From Salinarimonas soli (GTDB lineage: Bacteria > Pseudomonadota > Alphaproteobacteria > Rhizobiales > Beijerinckiaceae): a stretch of DNA of 64,000 nt. Made by a program: the position numbers and the translations under genes. A model generated the notes under the pieces. It worked only from the letters and a program-made list of their open reading frames with translations, did no database searches and was not told where the DNA came from. The DNA is taken from NCBI RefSeq assembly GCF_008386575.1, contig NZ_VUOA01000028.1, forward strand, positions 182,597-246,596. Reading direction: 5' to 3'. Below, piece by piece: positions 8,760 to 17,646 of this stretch (its first letter is position 1; each line of letters starts with the position of its first letter).

Positions 8760-11700
8760 ATGCCGCAGGTCCGAAAGAGGCGACGCCGCGACCGCTCCAT
8801 GCGCTGGCATCTGGGGGCGCTCGCCCTTGCCCTGACGCTGCCGATTCTCCTCTTCGCGGGCCTTCTGGGGGCGCAGTTCGTCTCCGCCGAGCGCATGCGC
8901 CTGGCCCAGGAGGCGGAGGAGACGGCCCAGAGCGTCGCGGCGGTCCTCGACCGGGAATTCGCGGGTCTGCGCGCCGTCGTCGACACGGTCGCCCTGTCAC
9001 GGCGCCTCCAGGACGAGGACTGGGCCGGCTTTCATGCCGAGGCGAGCGAGATCCGCGACCGGATCGGACGCCACATCGTGGTGCGCGACCTCACGGGCCA
9101 GCATCTCGTCAACACGCGCCAGGCCCGTGGCGCCCCGTTGCCGCGCGCGCCGCTCCTGCCGGCCGACCTGGAGGCGATCGCCAAGCGCCGGCCCGTGGTG
9201 TCGAACCTCTTCATCGGCGCGGTCACGGGCGAACCCGCGACGGAGGTCGTGGCTCCGGTCCTGCGCGGGGAGGAGGTGACCCATCTCGTGAACCTCAACA
9301 TCCCCGCGGCGGACATCCGGGCCCTGGTGGCAGGCCAGACGACCCTTCAGAACTGGACCACCGAGGTCGTGGACGGGAACGGGCTCGTGGTGGCGCGCTC
9401 GCACGACCACGAGGCGGCGGTGGGCAAGCCTGCGAGCCCCGTTTTGCGGGAGCGGGCGGGCGCGAATCGGCTCTTCGCCGGGCGATTCTCCGACGGAGGC
9501 GACGCGCTCTATGCGGTCGCCCAGACCTCCACGGCGCCCTGGACGGTCGCGGTGTCCACGTCGCGGGAGGTGCTGGAGGCGCCGCTCGTGCGTGCCCTGT
9601 GGATCCTGGGGTCGCTCGGCGTGGGGCTCATGGCGCTGGCGCTCGGCGCCACGTGGCTCGTGAGCCGCCACCTCGTCGAGCCCACCCGTGCCCTCGTCTC
9701 CAGCGCCGCGGCTCTGGCGCGGGGCGAGCCGGTGCCGCCGATGAGCAGCGGCGTCACCGAGATCAACCGGGTGAGCCACGCCTTCGCGGCCGCCTCCATC
9801 GCGGTGCGCGAGCGCAGGCTCGCCGACGAGCGGGCCGCGGCGGCGGCGCAGCGCATCCAGACCATCTTCGAGAGCATCACCGACAGCGTGATCGTCCTCG
9901 ACCGGCGCGGCCGCTTCACCTACCTCAACGAGCGCGCCCGTTCGCAGATCGGCCCCGGGCGGGACCTCGTCGGCCTGCCGATCCAGGAGGCCTTCCCTCA
10001 CCTCGTCGGCACGCCCTTCTGGACCGCCTACCAGAGAGCCGTGGACACGGGCGGGCCACAGCGGGTCGACGCCTATTACGCCCCGCGCGACATCTGGTTC
10101 GACGCCACGGCCTATCCGTCGGCGGAAGGCCTGACGATCTATTTCCGGGACGTCACGGCGGAGCGCCGGGCGGCGGTCGCGGTGCGCGAGAGCGAGGAGC
10201 GCCTGCGCCTCGCCCTCGACGCCGGCGAGCTCGGCACCTGGGACTACGATCTCTCCACCGGCGAGGGCCTGTGGTCGGAGCGCACCTGCGCGATCCTGGG
10301 CTACGAGGCCGGCGAGGTGCGCGCGCTCGCCGAATGGCAGGACTTCATCCACCGCGACGACCGCGCCCGCGTGCTCGCGGGCTTCCGCCTGGCCCTGGAG
10401 GGCGAGGCGGATTTCGGGGAGGAGTACCGGATCGTGCGCCCCGACGGGGAGGAGCGCTGGGTGTCGGCGAACGGGCTCATCCGCCGCTCGGCGGGCGGCG
10501 AGCCCGTGCGCGCCATCGGCATCCTCCACGACGTCACCGAGCGCCGCCGGGCCGACGAGGAGCTGCGGCGCACCACGGAGCTCCTGCGGGCGGTCGGCGA
10601 GACCACCCCCGACGCCATCATGGTCAAGGACCGGGAGGGCCGGCTCCTGCTCGCCAATCCCGCGACCCTGCGGGTCGTCGGCAAGACCTGGGACGAGGTC
10701 CGGGGCCGCACGCAGTTCGAGGTCCGCGACGACGCGGCGGAGGCCGCGGCCATCGCGGCGATCGACATGCGGGTGATGGAGCGCGGCGAGCCCGAGACCA
10801 TCGAGGAGACCGTGACGACCCCCTACGGCCTGCGCACCTTCCTGTCCTCCAAGTCGCCCTTGCGGGACGCGGAGGGGCGGGTCTACGGCCTCGTGGGCAT
10901 CGCCACCGACATCACGGACCGCAAGGCGCGGGAGGCGGAGCTCGCGGCGGCCAACCAGCGCCTCGAGATCGCACAGAGCGCAGGCGGCATCGGCGTCTTC
11001 GACTGGAACCCCGTCACGGACGTGTCGACGGTCTCCCCGGCCTATCGCGCGCTCTACGGCTGGGCGCCGGACGTTCCGGTGGACTTCGACACCTGGCTCG
11101 CCCGGGTGCATTCCGACGACCGCGAAGCCGCGCGGCGCGACAGCGAGCGGGCGCTGGCCGAGGGCGACTACGCGAGCGAGTACCGCATCCTGCGGCCGGA
11201 CGGCGAGGAGCGCTGGATCCACGCCCGCGGCGTCGTCACCTTCGACGAGACCGGGCGGCCCGTCCGGATGGTCGGCGTCAATCTCGACATCACGGAGCGC
11301 AAGCACGCCGAGGACCAGAAGACGCTCATGGTGCGCGAGCTGCACCACCGCGTGAAGAACACGCTCGCCACGGTGCAGGCCATCGCCAACGCCACGGCCC
11401 GCAACGCGACCGACATCGAGAGCTTCCGCCAGTCCTTCACGGCCCGGATCATCTCGCTTGCCCGCACCCACACGCTGCTCACCGAGAACGCCTGGGGCGT
11501 GATCCCCCTGCGCGACCTTCTCGACACCGAGCTCGCGCCCTACGAGGAGGAGGCGGGGCGCGTGGTGCGCGAGGGACCGGCGATCCTGCTGCCCTCCGAC
11601 GTGGCGTTGGCCTTCGGCATGGCGGTGCACGAGCTCACCACCAACGCCGCGAAGCACGGCGCCCTCTCCACCCCCACGGGGCGCCTCGTGGTGCGCTGGG

Positions 11701-11945
11701 CCCTTGACGAGACGGACGCCACGCGGCGCCTGCGCTTCTCCTGGGTCGAGCGCGGCGGCCCGGTCACCTCGCCGCCCAAGCGCAAGGGATTCGGCTCGCG
11801 CCTCCTCCAGCACATGCTCGCAGGGCAGCTGAAGGGCGACGTCCTCATGGACTACGCCCCCGAGGGCCTCACCTTCTCCATCGACATCGCGCTCGCCGAG
11901 CCGCAGGCCGGCGCGCCCGCCTCGCCCCTCCGGCGCAGCGCCTGA
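8760..11945 (+). CDS. Large membrane sensor histidine kinase of the HWE family
   Basis: The 1061-residue kinase has a first membrane segment at about 17-39, an extracytoplasmic sensor region of the dCache type (to about 275), a second membrane segment at about 278-300, a HAMP-like linker, and four or five PAS domains (about 355-850). Its end is a HWE kinase: H-box ELHHRVKNTLATVQAIA with His862-His863, then the diagnostic HELTTNAAKHGAL and WVERGGP. All kinase motifs are intact, unlike the first kinase of the window. A GAGGG-rich ribosome binding site precedes ATG 8760. No response regulator is adjacent. HWE kinases often feed the PhyR/EcfG stress pathway or orphan receivers; which one applies here is unknown. 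Confidence 0.9.
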   Translation: MPQVRKRRRRDRSMRWHLGALALALTLPILLFAGLLGAQFVSAERMRLAQEAEETAQSVAAVLDREFAGLRAVVDTVALSRRLQDEDWAGFHAEASEIRDRIGRHIVVRDLTGQHLVNTRQARGAPLPRAPLLPADLEAIAKRRPVVSNLFIGAVTGEPATEVVAPVLRGEEVTHLVNLNIPAADIRALVAGQTTLQNWTTEVVDGNGLVVARSHDHEAAVGKPASPVLRERAGANRLFAGRFSDGGDALYAVAQTSTAPWTVAVSTSREVLEAPLVRALWILGSLGVGLMALALGATWLVSRHLVEPTRALVSSAAALARGEPVPPMSSGVTEINRVSHAFAAASIAVRERRLADERAAAAAQRIQTIFESITDSVIVLDRRGRFTYLNERARSQIGPGRDLVGLPIQEAFPHLVGTPFWTAYQRAVDTGGPQRVDAYYAPRDIWFDATAYPSAEGLTIYFRDVTAERRAAVAVRESEERLRLALDAGELGTWDYDLSTGEGLWSERTCAILGYEAGEVRALAEWQDFIHRDDRARVLAGFRLALEGEADFGEEYRIVRPDGEERWVSANGLIRRSAGGEPVRAIGILHDVTERRRADEELRRTTELLRAVGETTPDAIMVKDREGRLLLANPATLRVVGKTWDEVRGRTQFEVRDDAAEAAAIAAIDMRVMERGEPETIEETVTTPYGLRTFLSSKSPLRDAEGRVYGLVGIATDITDRKAREAELAAANQRLEIAQSAGGIGVFDWNPVTDVSTVSPAYRALYGWAPDVPVDFDTWLARVHSDDREAARRDSERALAEGDYASEYRILRPDGEERWIHARGVVTFDETGRPVRMVGVNLDITERKHAEDQKTLMVRELHHRVKNTLATVQAIANATARNATDIESFRQSFTARIISLARTHTLLTENAWGVIPLRDLLDTELAPYEEEAGRVVREGPAILLPSDVALAFGMAVHELTTNAAKHGALSTPTGRLVVRWALDETDATRRLRFSWVERGGPVTSPPKRKGFGSRLLQHMLAGQLKGDVLMDYAPEGLTFSIDIALAEPQAGAPASPLRRSA

Positions 11946-11984
11946 CGGGCGGCAGGCTCAAGGGCGGGCGCTCCCCTCGCCAGC

Positions 11985-12010
11985 GAGATGGTTCTCATGT
12001 AAACTATCTC
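11985..12010 (+). promoter_or_regulatory. 26-bp palindrome before marR: probable MarR operator over the promoter
   Basis: The outer arms GAGAT and ATCTC and the inner pairs around CATG form a 26-bp near-perfect dyad ending one base before the marR ATG at 12012. Inside it TAAACT (12000-12005) resembles a -10 box. Its position 7 bp before the ATG, and the lack of a Shine-Dalgarno sequence, suggest a leaderless transcript that MarR represses by covering the promoter. This is a prediction from sequence only. Confidence 0.55.
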
Positions 12011-12011
12011 G

Positions 12012-12485
12012 ATGACACAGACCCTCGCCTCCCGGCCAGCCCCCGAGCCCGTCGACCCCCTCCGGGTCTGGTTCCGGTTCGTCCGCCTGCAGCACCGGCT
12101 GTCGGCGGCGGTGGGGGCCGAGCTGAGGACGATCGGGCTCTCGATCCCGCAATTCGACCTGCTCTCGACGCTCACCGAGCGCGAGGGCTCGACCCAGCAG
12201 GAGCTCGCCGAGCGCCTCTACGTGACGAAGGGCAACGTGTCGGGGCTCGTCGACCGGCTCGTCGAGGCGGGGCTCGTGGAGCGCCGCCCCATTCCCGGTG
12301 ACCGGCGCTCGCATGCGCTCCACCTCACGGAGCGGGGCCGCAGCCTCGCCGAGCGGGGAATCGCGGCGCAGCGCGCCTATGTGGCCCGGACGCTCGGGCG
12401 GCTTCCCGCCGGCGACGTGGCGGAGCTCGAGCGCATCGTGCTGGCCTGGCGCGAAGAAGCCCGCTCCGCCGCCGCGGAGGCCTGA
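12012..12485 (+). CDS. MarR-family transcriptional regulator
   Basis: This 157-residue winged-helix regulator has the recognition-helix region STQQELAERLYVTKGNVSGL, the wing GLVERRPIPGDRRSHALHLT and flanking dimerisation helices, as usual for MarR. The DRR motif of the wing is present. A palindrome directly in front of the gene suggests autoregulation. The next gene, a patatin-like lipase, begins 3 nt after its stop codon, so the two are probably co-transcribed and the lipase may be the regulated function. The ligand is unknown. Confidence 0.9.
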   Translation: MTQTLASRPAPEPVDPLRVWFRFVRLQHRLSAAVGAELRTIGLSIPQFDLLSTLTEREGSTQQELAERLYVTKGNVSGLVDRLVEAGLVERRPIPGDRRSHALHLTERGRSLAERGIAAQRAYVARTLGRLPAGDVAELERIVLAWREEARSAAAEA

Positions 12486-12488
12486 GCC

Positions 12489-13328
12489 ATGTTCGACGCG
12501 GTCGCGTTCGCGGGCGGGGGCAACCGCTGCTACTGGCAGGCCGGGTTCTGGGACGCGGCCGCCGCGCATCTGGGCCTCGCGCCGCGGCGGGTCGTGGGCG
12601 TCAGCGCCGGGGCGTGGGCGGCCTGCTGCAACGTTCTGGGCGAGGGGCACCGGGCGGCCGAGCTCGTCGCGGAGGGCTGCGGGGCGGGCGTGCGGAACAT
12701 GGACTGGGCGGCCTGGCGCCGGCGCGAGCCCCTCTTCCCCGTCGCCGGCATGTACCGCCTCCTTATGGAGACCGTCGTCGACGAGGCGGCCTTCGAGCGC
12801 CTGCGCGCGGGCCCGGAGATCCTCATCGCGCTCGCCCGCAAGCCCCGCCGCCTGCCGCTCGCCCTCGCGATTCCCCTCGGCATCGCCGCCTACCAGATCG
12901 AGAAGAAGCTGCACGGGCCGGTCCACCCCCGCGGCGGGCGGGCGCTCGGCTTCCAGTCCCACGTGGTGCGGGTGCAGGACATGCGCGAGCCCGCCGAGCT
13001 CGTGGACGCGCTGATGGCGAGCGCGAGCGTGCCGCCCTTCATGCCCGTCGGCCGCGTCGGCGGGCTTGCCGCCCTCGACGGCGGCCTCGTCGACAACGTG
13101 CCGGTGGAGCCCTTGCGCGACATCGAGGCGGCGGGCGGGCGCACGCTCGTCCTCCTGACGCGCCGCTACAAGGCGGTGCCCCTCGTTCGCCACCGCACCT
13201 ACGTCCAGCCCTCGCGCCCGATTCCCGTGGGCCAGTTCGACGTGACGAACCCCGAGGGCGTCCGCGCCGCCTACAGGCTGGGCCGCGAGGACGGAGCGGC
13301 TTTCGTGTCGGCCGCCGCCGCACCCTGA
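12489..13328 (+). CDS. Patatin-like phospholipase
   Basis: This 279-residue protein has the patatin Ser-Asp dyad framework: the oxyanion-hole loop FAGGGNRCYW at the N-terminus, the nucleophile elbow GVSAGA (Ser near residue 40) and the Asp motif LDGGLVDN (near residue 198). It probably hydrolyses acyl esters of phospholipids or neutral lipids in the cytoplasm, since no signal peptide is visible. It follows marR by 3 nt and likely forms an operon with it. Confidence 0.88.
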   Translation: MFDAVAFAGGGNRCYWQAGFWDAAAAHLGLAPRRVVGVSAGAWAACCNVLGEGHRAAELVAEGCGAGVRNMDWAAWRRREPLFPVAGMYRLLMETVVDEAAFERLRAGPEILIALARKPRRLPLALAIPLGIAAYQIEKKLHGPVHPRGGRALGFQSHVVRVQDMREPAELVDALMASASVPPFMPVGRVGGLAALDGGLVDNVPVEPLRDIEAAGGRTLVLLTRRYKAVPLVRHRTYVQPSRPIPVGQFDVTNPEGVRAAYRLGREDGAAFVSAAAAP

Positions 13329-13809
13329 ACGTGCGATCCGCAGACGCGTCCGCACGCTCTTCGCGAGGATCGGGGCGGGCCGCAGGGCGGGCGGGCCTTG
13401 GTGCCGAGTCGCGGCGACCCCGCCGGAAACGGCTTGCGCATCGCCCGGAAAACCCCGCCAGGGCAGGTCACACCTGGCGAAAAGCCGTTTTCCGTTAATG
13501 TTTTATCAACCTTCGTCGGCCGGCTGCGGGGTTTTCCGGATGGCATCCCCAGGGCCAAGTTGCAGTTCTGCAACATGGCCTTGAAAAGCCCCCAATTGGG
13601 GCCGTGGGAGGGCGGAGTTCGGTTGATCCAAGGCCCGCCGTCGATATGGTGATTTTCGCGACGGGGGCACCCCAGTCGTGGTTCGGTTCGCTGCTCGGAT
13701 GATCCGCGAGCGGGCTGCAATCGGGGAAAGGATCACGGTTTTGCGGTCAGCGTGACTGCGAGTCGTAAAACCAGCCCCCCTTGGGTCTTAATACTTTGGA
13801 GGTCACCAC
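13329..13809. other. 481-bp non-coding region with interleaved inverted repeats before the porin
   Basis: No gene is visible. Four related words occur: GGAAACGGCTT (13425-13435) and GGAAAACCCCGC (13447-13458) on the plus strand, and their complements at 13482-13493 and 13526-13537. The first could pair with the third and the second with the fourth, a crossed (pseudoknot-like) arrangement. A 7-bp stem, CGCCAGG/CCTGGCG (13456-13462 with 13473-13479), lies between. The region also holds a CtrA-like site and, towards its end, the porin promoter and GGAGG ribosome binding site. It may be a structured leader, a small RNA gene or a regulator-binding array. Confidence 0.5.
13495..13510 (+). promoter_or_regulatory. 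CtrA-like site with one mismatch
   Basis: TTAA, seven bases, then TCAAC matches the CtrA consensus TTAA-N7-TTAAC with one mismatch. It lies about 300 bp upstream of the porin start, far for direct control of that gene but inside the repeat-rich region. Confidence 0.25.
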
Positions 13810-15177
13810 ATGAAGCTCGTGAAGAGCCTTCTCCTCGGGTCTGCCGCTGGTCTGTTCGCGGTCGCCGGGGCTCAAGCCGCCGATCTGCCGGTCCGCAAGG
13901 CCGCCCCGGTCGTCGATTACGTCCGCGTCTGCTCCGCCTACGGCGCAGGCTTCTTCTTCATCCCCGGCACCGAGACCTGCCTGCGTCTCTCGGGCCGCGT
14001 CCGCGCCGAGTACGCGGTCGCCGAGTCCTACCGCCGCGGCCTGGAGTCGACCTTCAACTGGCGCGCTCGCGCTCAGATCAACGTCGACGCCCGTACGCAG
14101 ACCGCCTACGGCACCCTGCGCACGTTCATCCGCTACGAGATGACCCGCAACACCGGTTCGATCTACGGCAACCTCGCCGGCACGCTGAACAACGGCAACC
14201 CGGGCGCCAACAACCTGGTGAACCTCGATAAGGCGTTCATCCAGTTCGCCGGCATCACGGCTGGTCGCGCCACGTCGTTCTTCGACTTCTACGCCACCTC
14301 GGTGAGCTGGATCGGCGCCGGCGGCTCGGACACGGGCGGCAACGACCCCGTCGTCCTCGCCTACACCGCCTCGTTCGGTTCGGGCTTCTCGGCGACCATC
14401 TCGCTCGAGGATCCCTCGGCTCGCCGTAACACCACTGCCGGACTGCTTGCTGGCGCTGGTGCGACCACGATCATCTACGACACCGACCAGCGTCCGCACG
14501 TCGTCGGTCAGCTGCGCATCGACCAGGCCTGGGGTTCGGCTCAGCTGTCGGCTGCCGGCTACCAGATCCGCCCGAGCAACACGTTCAACTCGTTCGGCAC
14601 GACTCAGTACGTCGACACCGAGTACGGCTTCGCCGTCCAGGGTGGCCTGAAGATCAACCTGCCGATGCTCGCGGCTGGCGATCAGCTCTGGCTGCAGGCG
14701 GCCTACACCAACGGCAACCTGAACTACATCCTGCCGGCTTCGCCGCAGATCGGCGGCTTCCGCCTGGCTTCCGTCGCCGACGCCTTCATCGTCAACGGCG
14801 AAGTCGAGCGGGCCAAGGGCTTCAGCCTGACCGCGGCGTTCCTGCACTACTGGACCCCGCAGATCCGCCAGGGCATCTACGCCAACTGGACCCAGGTCGA
14901 CGTTCCCGGTGGGGCGACGACGATCAGCACGACCGGCCTCTTCGGCACGGGCGCCGTCCGGGACTACAACCAGTACGAGATCGGCTCCAACCTGATCTGG
15001 TCGCCGGTGGCCGGCCTCGACATCGGCGTCGAGGTGTTCTACCGCAAGATCGCTGCCGAGAACGGCCGCGTGCAGATCGTCGAGACGGTCTCCCCCGGCG
15101 TGACGGCGGTGACCGATAGGTTCCGGCGCTCCGAGGACCAGTTCCAGACGCGCCTGCGCATCCAGCGCGACTTCTGA
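13810..15177 (+). CDS. Outer membrane porin, Porin_2 family (RopA/Omp2-like)
   Basis: This 455-residue porin has a Sec signal peptide (cleavage after AGAQA, residues 1-23) and then the family N-terminus ADLPVRKAAPVVDYVRVCSA. It continues with alternating amphipathic strands through to a C-terminal strand ending in Phe (TRLRIQRDF), the signal for BAM-mediated insertion. Two Cys near the N-terminus (VRVCSA and ETCLRLSG) are typical of the family. It should form trimeric channels for small hydrophilic solutes. GGAGG lies upstream of ATG 13810 and a strong terminator follows, so it is a monocistronic, probably highly expressed gene. Confidence 0.95.
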   Translation: MKLVKSLLLGSAAGLFAVAGAQAADLPVRKAAPVVDYVRVCSAYGAGFFFIPGTETCLRLSGRVRAEYAVAESYRRGLESTFNWRARAQINVDARTQTAYGTLRTFIRYEMTRNTGSIYGNLAGTLNNGNPGANNLVNLDKAFIQFAGITAGRATSFFDFYATSVSWIGAGGSDTGGNDPVVLAYTASFGSGFSATISLEDPSARRNTTAGLLAGAGATTIIYDTDQRPHVVGQLRIDQAWGSAQLSAAGYQIRPSNTFNSFGTTQYVDTEYGFAVQGGLKINLPMLAAGDQLWLQAAYTNGNLNYILPASPQIGGFRLASVADAFIVNGEVERAKGFSLTAAFLHYWTPQIRQGIYANWTQVDVPGGATTISTTGLFGTGAVRDYNQYEIGSNLIWSPVAGLDIGVEVFYRKIAAENGRVQIVETVSPGVTAVTDRFRRSEDQFQTRLRIQRDF

Positions 15178-15201
15178 TCGGATCGTCGATCCCTTCGAGA
15201 G

Positions 15202-15229
15202 AGCCCCGGCTTCGGCCGGGGCTTTTTTT
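15202..15229 (+). terminator. Rho-independent terminator of the porin gene
   Basis: A perfect 9-bp GC-rich stem (AGCCCCGGC with GCCGGGGCT) closed by a TTCG tetraloop is followed by a run of T. It lies 25 bp after the porin stop codon. Confidence 0.93.
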
Positions 15230-15349
15230 ATGCCTGGACGCCGGGCCTGGGCGCCTCTGGATGGAATCCGGCAGCGTCACCGACGCTCACGCGCGGAGGC
15301 TCCGCGTCCGCGCGGGACGCCGAACGACCGGGGATATGCGGCGGAGCGT

Positions 15350-16354
15350 TCAGGCGCCGCGGGCCAGAGCCCGCCCGAGCAGCGCACGCAAGGCTGCCTC
15401 ATCGCTGAAGACGGCGCGGACCGGCAGGGCCACAATGCGCTCCATGAGCCGGGGCACCCGCAGGGCCGCGATGCGCATCATGTCCTTCTCGGTGGTCACG
15501 GGCAGGAGCCCGTCCCCCGCGGCGCGCGCCGTCATGGCCTCGATCTCGCGGGCCGTGAACGGGTGGTGATCGGGAAAGCTCTCCCGCGCCACGACCTGGG
15601 CGCCAAGGTCATCGAGGGTCCGGAAGAACTTCGCCGGCCGCCCGATGCCTGCGAATGCGAGCACCCGAACGCCCTCAAGGCGGGAGGCGATGACCGGGTC
15701 CGGAACGAGGCGCGCCCGCAGCACCGGTTTTCCCAGCGCCCGCGCCTCTCCGGCCACCCCTTCGGCCCGCTCCCCCTCGCCCAGCACGACGAGAGCGTCG
15801 ATGCGCGGCCACTGCGCCCGCAGCGGCGCCCGCAGCGGGCCGGCCGGCAGGACGAGCCCGTTGCCGATGCCGGCGCCCGCGTCGATCACGGCGAGGCTCA
15901 GGTCCTTCGCGAGTCCCGGATTCTGGAGCCCGTCGTCCATCACCACGACGCCCGCGCTGCCCGCCGCCGCCATCGCGGCCCCCGCCACCCGGTCGCGCGA
16001 TAGCACCGTCGGAGCGTGACGAGCGAGAAGGAGCGGCTCGTCACCCACGTCCCCCGCCCCGTGCTGCCCCGGGACCACCCATTCGGGCCCGGCGAGGCGC
16101 CCGCCATAGCCGCGGGTGAGGAACACCGCCTGCGGGCCCAGGAGGGCGAGGTGCTCGGCGATCGCCAACGCGGTCGGCGTCTTACCGGCGCCGCCCACCG
16201 TCGGATTGCCTATGCAGATCACGGGCACAGCCGCGCGCTCGCCGGCCCGAGCCATGCGCCGGGCCGCAAGGGCGCCCACGAGCGCTCCGGCGGGCTGGAG
16301 GAGCCGGGCGAGGGCTGAGGGGCGCGGCGCCTGCCAGAAGGCGGGCGCCCGCAT
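15350..16354 (-). CDS. lpxK: Tetraacyldisaccharide 4'-kinase
   Basis: LpxK phosphorylates the 4' position of the disaccharide lipid A precursor at the inner membrane, giving lipid IVA. The 334-residue protein has the family P-loop in GNPTVGGAGKTPTALAIAEH (about residues 48-67), the preceding basic and hydrophobic N-terminus that anchors it to the membrane, and LTRGYGGRLAGP after it. MDDGLQNPGL carries the conserved DDG(L/F)QN motif. Its ATG overlaps the waaA stop codon, and it is the last gene of the LPS run. Confidence 0.95.
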   Translation of the reverse strand: MRAPAFWQAPRPSALARLLQPAGALVGALAARRMARAGERAAVPVICIGNPTVGGAGKTPTALAIAEHLALLGPQAVFLTRGYGGRLAGPEWVVPGQHGAGDVGDEPLLLARHAPTVLSRDRVAGAAMAAAGSAGVVVMDDGLQNPGLAKDLSLAVIDAGAGIGNGLVLPAGPLRAPLRAQWPRIDALVVLGEGERAEGVAGEARALGKPVLRARLVPDPVIASRLEGVRVLAFAGIGRPAKFFRTLDDLGAQVVARESFPDHHPFTAREIEAMTARAAGDGLLPVTTEKDMMRIAALRVPRLMERIVALPVRAVFSDEAALRALLGRALARGA

Positions 16355-17646
16355 CAGCGCGCCTCCATCTTCATGGTCATCACGAAGGGCTGCACGGCGC
16401 TCAGCGTGCGCTCCAGCGCGCCGCCGAGCGACTCGACCGTCTCGGCCCCGGCCCGCGCCATCTCCCGGGTGAGCGCCGTGTCGGAGAGGAGGTCGGCCAA
16501 GGCGGCGGTGAGTGCCTGGCCGTCACCCACAGGAAGCGCTCCGCCGGCGCGGTCGATGGCGGCGTAGACGTCGGTGAAGTTGTGAACGTGCGGCCCGTGC
16601 AGGATCGCGGCGCCGAGCTTCGCGGGCTCGATGGGGTTCTGCCCGCCATGAGGCACGAGGGAGCCGCCCATGAACACCACCGGCGACAGGCGGTAGAACA
16701 GGCCGAGCTCGCCCACGGTGTCGGCGACATAGACGTCCGTCGCCCGGTCCGGCTGGAGGCCGGCGGATCGGCGCGAGGCGCTGAGCCCTGCGTTCTGCGC
16801 CAGCGTCGCCACCTCGGCGCCGCGCTGCGGGTGGCGGGGCGCCACGATGGTGAGGAGCTCGGGAAAATGCCCTGCCAGCGCCCGGTGCACCGCCATGAGG
16901 ATCGCCTCCTCGCCCGGATGCGTGCTCGCCGCCACCCAGACCGGCCGGCCCGCCATCAAGCCCGCGGCGCTTGCCACGATACGGGGATCGGCGGGCGGCG
17001 GGGGCGCATCGAATTTCAGGTTGCCCGCCACGAGGACACGGGGGGCCCCAAGGCGTGTCAGACGCTCGCCGTCGGCGGGAGTCTGGGCGATGCAGAGCGA
17101 GAAGCGGGCAAGCAGCGCCCGCGCCGCGCCCTCCAGCCGCCGCCAGCGCCGGAACGAGCGCTCGGAGAGGCGGCCGTTCACGAGAAGCAGGGGCACACGC
17201 CGCCGGTCAAGCTCCATGATGACGTTAGGCCACAGCTCCGATTCGGCGAAGAGCGCAAGGCCCGGCCGCCAATGGTCGAGGAAGCGGCGCACGTAACGCG
17301 GCACGTCGAGGGGCATGAACTGGTGCAGCGCGCCCGGCGGCAGGCGCCGGGCGATGAGGTCGGCCGACGTGCGGGTGCCCGAGGTGACGAGCACGGTGAT
17401 GCCCTGGCGGGCCAGCCGCTCCACGAGGGGCAGGATCGAGATCGTCTCGCCGAGGCTCGCCCCGTGCACCCAGACCAGGTGCCCGCCCGGGCGGGGACGA
17501 CTGGGGCTGCCCCGCCGCTCGCCGAGCCGCGTGCGGTCCTCCTTGCCCTTGCGCCGGCGCCAAGCGAGCACCATCGCGGCGGCGGGCTCCAGGACGGCGA
17601 GCGCGACCCGGTAGGTGCGCAGCAAGGTGGGCAGGGGAGCGTTCAT
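16354..17646 (-). CDS. waaA: 3-deoxy-D-manno-octulosonic acid (Kdo) transferase
   Basis: WaaA (KdtA) transfers Kdo from CMP-Kdo to lipid IVA. The 430-residue GT-B enzyme begins MNAPLPTLLRTYRVAL with an N-terminal anchoring helix. It has the catalytic loop WVHGASLGE, where the Glu corresponds to the proposed general base, the region ESELWPNVIMEL, and the C-terminal nucleotide-binding block VFMGGSLVPHGGQNPIEPA. ATG 17646 overlaps the stop of the upstream acyltransferase by 4 bp, and its own stop overlaps the start of lpxK, so translation is probably coupled. Confidence 0.95.
   Translation of the reverse strand: MNAPLPTLLRTYRVALAVLEPAAAMVLAWRRRKGKEDRTRLGERRGSPSRPRPGGHLVWVHGASLGETISILPLVERLARQGITVLVTSGTRTSADLIARRLPPGALHQFMPLDVPRYVRRFLDHWRPGLALFAESELWPNVIMELDRRRVPLLLVNGRLSERSFRRWRRLEGAARALLARFSLCIAQTPADGERLTRLGAPRVLVAGNLKFDAPPPPADPRIVASAAGLMAGRPVWVAASTHPGEEAILMAVHRALAGHFPELLTIVAPRHPQRGAEVATLAQNAGLSASRRSAGLQPDRATDVYVADTVGELGLFYRLSPVVFMGGSLVPHGGQNPIEPAKLGAAILHGPHVHNFTDVYAAIDRAGGALPVGDGQALTAALADLLSDTALTREMARAGAETVESLGGALERTLSAVQPFVMTMKMEAR

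Noticed and set aside
8997-11813. Open frame of 938 codons on the minus strand
   Set aside because: It lies wholly opposite the HWE kinase, has no domain or ribosome binding site and shows the same antisense composition.
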